Source of the DNA: Actinernus sp. WN-2022
Taxonomy: Eukaryota > Cnidaria > Anthozoa > Actiniaria > Actinernidae
Direction of reading: 5' to 3'
NCBI GenBank assembly: GCA_030867875.1
Contig: JAOWCC010001589.1
Coordinates: forward strand, 84,715,537-84,779,536
DNA: 64,000 bases
Within the stretch, counting starts at the first letter, position 1. Each line of letters starts with the position of its first letter. The position numbers and the translations under genes were made by a program. The notes under the pieces are model-generated. The model made no database searches and was not told the origin of the DNA. It was given only the letters and a program-made list of their open reading frames with translations. This document shows positions 34,601 through 43,600 of the stretch, piece by piece.

Positions 34601-37600
34601 TTGGATGTTTGCTTATTATCGCACTCGAGATACCTACCGGTCTATTGGTGTGATATGATGTCACTGAAAGACGGACATCCCGCTGCCTATGAAGCCTTTC
34701 AAGCTGGCGACTTTGTGGTTCAACGCAGCTCTGTTAGTGCATTCAGTCAAGTGGCCGTTGACCAGACCGTTGAGCAGACCATCAATCGTGGCACCAAATC
34801 TAAAGGCGGCATGATTGGTTTTAGCCTGAACAAAGGTGCAGTGCAGCGATGGCTACTGACCTCTCATGAACGCGCAGCGATTACCCAAGCTTGCCGTGAG
34901 ATGGCGATTGATGACCCTTTTATGATCCCATACCGAAATTGAAGCTGGCGAATTTTGCATCTGCGACTCTCATCTGTCAAAATATCTTGAAGAGATGTCA
35001 TGCTTAAAACAGATAGGGATCTGTTCGCTCGTATGCTGGTCGTCGCCCAGACAAGACATATTGACCTGCGAGAAGTCTTACAATACTCCCTTGGTCCTCT
35101 TCCGTGGTCTCTGGCTTCTGTTGACGGATCTCTAATTGGCAAGACTGACAAGTCCAAGTTACTGGAGTCATTGGTTAAAGGAGTCGAACCAGCAGAGTAT
35201 GTTCCACCCACCGCAGCACTGATTGTTGATGGAATGGCTGTACTTCAAGCGATGAAAGAAATTCCAGCAACATTTGCAGAATTGGTGACTGCTGTTTTTC
35301 ATTCAGTTGTTCCTCGGGCAACCTTGACAAGGCGAGTCAATTTCGTCACAGACATTGAAAGCAAGTGCTTCCGTTTGTCTGTCGATGATGGCAAGGTTGT
35401 TTGTCAAGAGATTCATGAGCTAAATAGCAACCACGAAGAAGCTGACACAAATATACTTCTTCATGCCAAACATGCGTCAGAAAACGGCGAGACCACTACC
35501 ATAATAAAGTCTCCAGATACAGATGTGGCAATCCTAGCTTGTCATCTTCGCAGTCAGATACCGGCACGGCTTCTTGTCATGAAGAAAAGCAAAACAAGGA
35601 ACATCTATCTTGAGATGTCCGCTATATATAGCCGACAGTACTGGCCCCCAGCTGTGCGATGCTCTGCCTGGTCTGCACGCTTTCACTGGCTGCGACTCCA
35701 CCAGCTCGTTTGCGGGCAAAGGAAAGAAGACCGCTCTGAAGCTTTGTAAGAATGACCCAGTGGCATGCCAAGGGATGGCAGAGCTTGGACGATCATTTGA
35801 AATGGATGGAGTCCCTTTTCTCTGAGTGCGAGACGTTCGTTTGCAAGATGTATGGATGGTCGGATCAGCCTGACGTCAACGAGTGTCGCTATGCTACATT
35901 TTGCGCAAAGCAAGGTCAGTCACAGTCTTCCACCATGTCAAGATGCACTACGAAATCACACAAAGCGTGCGAACTACCAAGCTGCTGTCTGGCGACGTGC
36001 ACTGAAAGAAAATCCCGAGGTTCCATCACCCGAAGATCACGGATGGCTAATCACAGCACAGGCAGCCCAAGCTCTGTATTTGCACTGTGTGACTATTATT
36101 TCACAAAATTCTCAGATAAAGAAAATAAACTTACCTTAAGAGTTTGTTGTTGTCCTGTTGTTTCTCTGGGGTCTAGAAATGGCGGTTATGGGGCATTTCT
36201 CTCACTTTGGTTTTTTCTCTCTTCTCTGTCTTAAAGAAAGGAAAGGCTGCACACTCCAATTCAAACCACGAGGCACTTGAGGCCGATTTTTCGCACGAAA
36301 ACCCATCCGATAGGGGTAATTTCCTCCGTCAGGTGAAAGGTAGATAGTTTTTCTTACCCCAGAAGTTTACAGACTTGAGAAATCATTATCCTAACTCTTC
36401 CAAATGAACTCATTTCTTTGAAAAAGCCCTCTCATTCTTCGTCAGAAACAATGCAGCATAGTGAAATTTCGCCGCAAAGGAGTATAGGTTATTTAAGCCA
36501 GATTACCAAGGCCTTTGGACACTTTTTACGCCTGTTAACAAACAGATTCGTGATCAGTGGGCTCTATGCTTTAACATGATACCAAATACGTATACCATGA
36601 TACGAAATCTGTATCAGATTTAAAGTTTACTTATCGTTCGGTGATTTCCTTTGTTTTTGCTTCATGAATTATTAATGATTTGATAATGTATAATATTAAA
36701 CACAGTCCATGAAAGATACCAAAATGTAATGGTGATTGTCATTTATATTATTACTACAACAACCACGACCAAAAGCGGGTTTCTTGTTTTATTTAGATCA
36801 CCGACTTTCCTATGGTACCTCCCATTGCTCTGTTTCTTGCTAAGCATCCTATGGTTGACAAGTTTGACCTCTCTTCCCTGCAAAACGTGTTATGTGGAGC
36901 AGCTCCCATAGGAAAGGAAACCATGGATTCTTTGAGGAAAAGGCTACCCTCTATCGGGATAGTAAAACAAGGTAAGTTCATCATGATTGTTGCAGTTAAG
37001 TCTTGTTTTCAGTGTTGTACGTCTGTCAAGAACATCAGTACCACAAAATATATATACCGGGTTCAAGCCGGGCATCCTGAAACAGCCTGAACCACCTTAA
37101 AGTGAGAGTATAACCACTGATGATGTCATGATATGTACAGGAGAATTGAATGACAATAGTCAAAGTGATTACACATCTAGATAGTGAGTATAGTGTGTAC
37201 ATGTATGTATGAGTAAACTTCTTGACGTACGTAGTCTTAATTAATACAATATTGGACACGAACGTAGTTTCCGATAATCGGCGCAAAAAAATGTACAAGT
37301 AAATTCCACAACCACTTCCAGTACATAACGTGACAAGATGCTTATAATTTAACGTGTCTCCATATTTTGGTGGCTGACGATTCTACAATTGATCAAAGAT
37401 GGACCAAGTACATGAACTTCAAAGGAAGAAAACTGTAGCCATGTACCAGTATAGCAACGGAAATATCCCATGAGGAAAAATTAATAATAATATAGACATT
37501 TTACCAGTTTTACTAAAACGTTAAGTACTATTTAAAACACCAACAGCAGTGTTTTATCAAGTCTAAAAATTCTCGGGCGTCGCCCTCGAATTTTTAAACT

Positions 37601-40600
37601 TGATAAAACACGTGCTGTGAGTGTTTTAAACGGCTTCAAAAACGCTTTAAAGACCCTGTGTCCGAGCCCATGGTGCTTTGCGCGCGCAAATCACTTCCGT
37701 AGGCTACGAAAATCAGAAATTATGTGACTCTCGAATCTTTCGAAATCCATCCCTAGTTTGGGCCATCGTGTAATTATTCATAGGTATATATGCTTGACTG
37801 ACTTTCTTTTATCTTAACTTTTGAATATATTCTTTTTAAAATGAAACTTTAGTTCCGAAAGGAATTCCGGAGAAACGACCGAGACAGCGAGGTGAAGCGA
37901 CTCGAAAATAATCCTTCAGCAGTCCACATTTTACTTTCTCAAGAGAACACTTGTGGTTCAAAAGGACTACTACGTGAGTTTCCCGGGGATTTGCTGCACT
38001 AATGGACCGGCGGGCTTCGTTGGAAATACAAAGCACAAAGCATGCAACCACTTCTGGCATCAAGATCAAGATCATAATTATAATGTCGCATGGCTAAGCT
38101 CCACTGAGGTGTTACGACGTATCTGTATATGTTTTGCATTTTTATTAGCAGAGAAAGCAATGCCCTTAACCTTTTTTTTCATCCTCCAGTAGGTCCAGAA
38201 AGTCTTGCTAGCAAAACTACGATCGCGGGTCAAAGTCCAATCTGCCGAGTTCAGCTGTTACTTCGCTGTGAGTTTGACTCGAGTGCGACATTTCATTTTA
38301 CACTCAAAATATATCATTCGCAAGGAAAGTAGAGATCTTCAAATACAGCTAAGCAATACTGGAAACATGAAAACAAGGTAGCAAGAGTATGTGTTTGCTT
38401 GTAGAGTTGTAAAAAGTCGCACTCGTAAACCTAATTAGAATCTAAACTACAGAACAACTGGCTTCCTGCCGAATACTGTTAAAATCATATTCGAAGCATC
38501 CGGAGAAAATTCGTGGGCTCGATTGGTTTTCTAATCCGGTAGAAATTATGAAATTCGTTATCCAAAGTATATGTGTACTTCTTTTATGAAACTTATAAAC
38601 AATCGAGAGCATTTTAGTCCGCCTAAAAGCTGGCCTTTAATTTATGCGGCCGTTGATAAACAAACTAATCATAACATTGGCGCAAAGCACCATGGGCTCG
38701 GACACAGGGTCTTTAAGAATGCAATGAAAGAAAGACGCACATCTCAAGGGAATGGCATAAAAAAAAAAATTTAGTAGGTTGAAATTTTATATAAAGTTTC
38801 ATCCTAATTAGAAATTCACTGATAAAGGCTCAAAATTTGCTGCGAGTTTATTAATCAACTTCAAAAAGAGGGTAAAGAGACCTTTTTTCAGTTATTTTGG
38901 CGATACGACTTATTTTGGCCGAGAAAATCCAAGCTAAAAGTTTATGTGAATTAGGATGAAATTTTATCAGGTATAATGTCTTCACAGTCATTGATTTCCT
39001 TTGTTTTTGCTTCATTAATTATTCATGAGACTACTTTTCTTTTTGAAGTAAGATAAAACTTACCTTACTAAACAGTGGGTTGTTTATTTCATAATTATGT
39101 ATAGAGTCCTCGTAGATGTTGCGGCCCATGTCATGAGAGTTGTCGCAAACTGTCACTACCTCAGTCTTACCCATCACATTACTTTGCAGCATATGGCCTC
39201 ACTGAAGCTACTGCAGTTTGTACGCTCATTCCATCTAATGAATTGTCAACCAAGAATGGCTCTGTTGGAACTGTGCTCCCAAATGTACAACTAATGGTAA
39301 CATAGATCGAATTGTTTCTGTAAATGAAAAAAAAAATAGAAAAAAGTTCTAAGATAAAAAGGAACTTACATTTTATTGTGATATGAATAACAGATAAAGG
39401 ATCTGCACTCAGGAGAGGCCTTGGGGCCCTGGGAAGATGGAGAAATCTGTGTGAAGGGACCAACAGTAACAAAAGGTGATTCAAACGTTTTATGTTTTAG
39501 AAATGCAAATATAGCCGGAGCTTTCCGAGGAGTTTTCCATGACATTTTCAAAAGCTTTCACAACTACTATTATACATAAGTTCGTGTAATTCATAGAAGG
39601 TAAAATGAAAAATAAAGATGCCCAACCTTAGAAACTTAGAAGCCAGTAGTAATGGTGATAAATAATGTTCTCCTTGTGCCACTAAACAAAAATACATTCT
39701 TGTTATTTGCAGGTATGCAGACTTGAAATTAACGCCTGGTGGTTTGGTGTGATTTATAGAGGGATAAAGCTTGTTACTTGTTAAAAATAATATAACGAAT
39801 TCCTTCTGTTCCAGAAAACTTCTTATTCAATTTGGTGCATTGTTATTTCCCAATTCAGGTTATCTGAACAAACCAGAGCAGACAGCTCAAACCATTGATA
39901 GCGATGGCTGGCTGCACACAGGAGACATCGGCCATTATGATGATGATGAGTATTTCTACGTTGTAGACAGACTGAAAGAACTCATCAAATACAAAGGATA
40001 TCAGGTGAATATCGTATCTCAATCTTCGGGTAAATATACTTCCGTGGTATAATTGTGGCAATCTCTGGGTTAGCTGCTGCTCATTAATCCCTTGCAGCAT
40101 TGGAGTTTAGTTGTGTTTTTAGTTTACGCATCAACTTCAAAGCCTTAAAAATCTAAAGTTCAAGCAGTTCAAGCCAATCAGCCGTCTAGTCTGTATTAAG
40201 CCTGGCCGGTCAAACGGTTTCAACATCTCTTCAACATTGGTACAACATTGGTGATACCTTTGGACATGGCCTGAAAACATTTCCGAGAACAACAGAAGTT
40301 AATTATTAGAATGTTGAATATATGTTGAAACATTTTGTTCTTGGAATGTTAAATCGATGCTGAAACCATTTGACACGTCTGCTTTACAACATCGTTTGAC
40401 ACGTCTACTTTACAACATCGTTTGACACGTCTGCTTTACAACATAGTTTGACACGTCTGCTTTACAACATCGTTTGACACGTCTGATTTACAACATCGTT
40501 TGACACGTCTGCTTTACAACATCGTTTGACACGTCTGCTTTACAACATCGTTTGACACGTCTGATTTACAACATCGTTTGACACGTCTGCTTTACAAGAT

Positions 40601-43600
40601 CGTTTGACACGTCTGCTTTACAAGATCGTTTGGCACGTCTGCTTTACAACATCGTTTGACACGTCTGCTTTACAACATCGTTTGACACGTCTGCTTTACA
40701 ACATCGTTTGACACGTCTGCTTTACAACATCGTTTGACACGTCTGCTTTTAGAACATCGTTTGACACGTCTGCTTTACAACATAGTTTGACACGTCTGCT
40801 TTACAACATCGTTTGACACGTCTGATTTACAACATCGTTTGACACGTCTGCTTTACAAGATCGTTTGACACGTCTGCTTTTAGAACATCGTTTGACACGT
40901 CTGCTTTACAACATCGTTTGACACGTCTGCTTTACAACATAGTTTGACACGTCTGCTTTACAACATCGTTTGACACGTCTGCTTTTAGAACATCGTTTGA
41001 CACGTCTGCTTTACAACATCGTTTGACACGTCTGCTTTACAACATCGTTTGACACGTCTGATTTACAACATCGTTTGACACGTCTGCTTTACAAGATCGT
41101 TTGACACGTCTGCTTTTAGAGCATCGTTTGACACGTCTACTTTACAACATCGTTTGACACGTCTGCTTTACAACATCGTTTGACACGTCTGCTTTACAAC
41201 ATAGTTTGACACGTCTGCTTTACAACATAGTTTGACACGTCTGCTTTACAACATCGTTTGACACGTCTGCTTTACAACATCGTTTGACACGTCTGCTTTA
41301 CAACATCGTTTGACACGTCTGCTTTTAGAACATCGTTTGACACGTCTGCTTTACAACATCGTTTGACACGTCTGCTTTACAACATCGTTTGACACGTCTG
41401 ATTTACAACATCGTTTGACACGTCTGCTTTACAAGATCGTTTGACACGTCTGCTTTTAGAACATCGTTTGACACGTCTGCTTTACAACATCGTTTGACAC
41501 GTCTGCTTTACAACATCGTTTGACACGTCTGCTTTACAACATAGTTTGACACGTCTGCTTTACAACATAGTTTGACACGTCTGCTTTACAACATCGTTTG
41601 ACACGTCTGCTTTTAGAACATCGTTTGACACGTCTGCTTTACAACATCGTTTGACACGTCTGCTTTACAAGATCGTTTGACACGTCTGCTTTTAGAACAT
41701 CGTTTGACACGTCTGCTTTACAACATCGTTTGACACGTCTGCTTTACAAGATCGTTTGACACGTCTGCTTTTAGAACATCGTTTGACACGTCTGATTTAC
41801 AACATCGTTTGACACGTCTGCTTTACAAGATCGTTTGACACGTCTGCTTTTAGAACATCGTTTGACACGTCTGCTTTACAACATCGTTTGACACGTCTGC
41901 TTTACAACATCGTTTGACACGTCTGCTTTACAACATAGTTTGACACGTCTGCTTTACAACATAGTTTGACACGTCTGCTTTTAGAACATCGTTTGACACG
42001 TCTACTTTACAACATCGTTTGACACGTCTGCTTTTAGAACATCGTTTGACACGTCTGCTTTACAACATCGTTTGACACGTCTGCTTTACAACATCGTTTG
42101 ACACGTCTGCTTTACAAGATCGTTTGACACGTCTGCTTTACAACATCGTTTGACACGTCTGCTTTACAACATAGTTTGACACGTCTGCTTTACAACATAG
42201 TTTGACACGTCTGCTTTACAACATCGTTTGACACGTCTGCTTTACAACATAGTTTGACACGTCTGCTTTACAACATCGTTTGACACGTCTGCTTTACAAC
42301 ATAGTTTGACACGTCTGCTTTACAACATAGTTTGACACGTCTGCTTTACAACATCGTTTGACACGTCTGCTTTACAACATAGTTTGACACGTCTGCTTTA
42401 CAACATCGTTTGACACGTCTGCTTTACAACATAGTTTGACACGTCTGCTTTACAACATAGTTTGACACGTCTGCTTTACAACATCGTTTGACACGTCTGC
42501 TTTACAACATCGTTTGACACGTCTGCTTTACAACATCGTTTGACACGTCTGCTTTACAACATCGTTTGACACGTCTGCTTTACAAGATCGTTTGACACGT
42601 CTGCTTTTAGAACATCGTTTGACACGTCTGCTTTACAACATCGTTTGACACGTCTGCTTTACAAGATCGTTTGACACGTCTGCTTTTAGAACATCGTTTG
42701 ACACGTCTGCTTTACAACATCGTTTGACACGTCTACTTTACAACATCGTTTGACACGTCTACTTTACAACATCGTTTGACACGTCTGCTTTACAACATCG
42801 TTTGACACGTCTACTTTACAACATCGTTTGACACGTCTGCTTTACAACATCGTTTGACACGTCTACTTTACAACATCGTTTGACACGTCTGCTTTACAAC
42901 ATCGTTTGACACGTCTACTTTACAACATCGTTTGACACGTCTGCTTTACAACATCGTTTGACACGTCTGCTTTACAACATCCTTTGGCACGTCTGCTTTA
43001 CAACATCGTTTGACACGTCTACTTTACAACATCGTTTGACACGTCTGCTTTACAACATCGTTTGACACGTCTGCTTTACAACATCGTTTGACACGTCTGC
43101 TTTACAAGATCGTTTGACACGTCTGCTTTTAGAACATCGTTTGACACGTCTGCTTTACAACATCGTTTGACACGTCTGCTTTACAACATCGTTTGGCACG
43201 TCTGCTTTACAACATCGTTTGACACGTCTGCTTTCAACATCCTTCAACAAATGTTGAACCGGTGTTGATGTCAAAACCGTTTGACTGAGACTTTAGGCAA
43301 TACGATAACACTGAACAGATTAATATAAATGCTGTTTGGCTAAAATTACAGCATGATTTGATATGGGTTTCTCAAACTCATTGATAATTCATGACTTTTT
43401 AGTCAATCAGAGGGCTGCATTTGGTCACATGCATGAATCTGGATACCCAATGAAACACTATATGAACATATTTGGATATCCAAATCACTAATGATGTTCA
43501 TCTGTGTTCTCATTCATGCATGTGTTGGACCTAATTAAGCTACAAGGATTACAGCATAAGTATGACTTTACATGGAGAAGTGAAGGAGAAGACGGAAATT

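Noticed and set aside
40369..43234. CRISPR-like regular repeats
   Set aside because: The array is head-to-tail 26-27 bp units with no unique spacers, in an intron of an animal gene.
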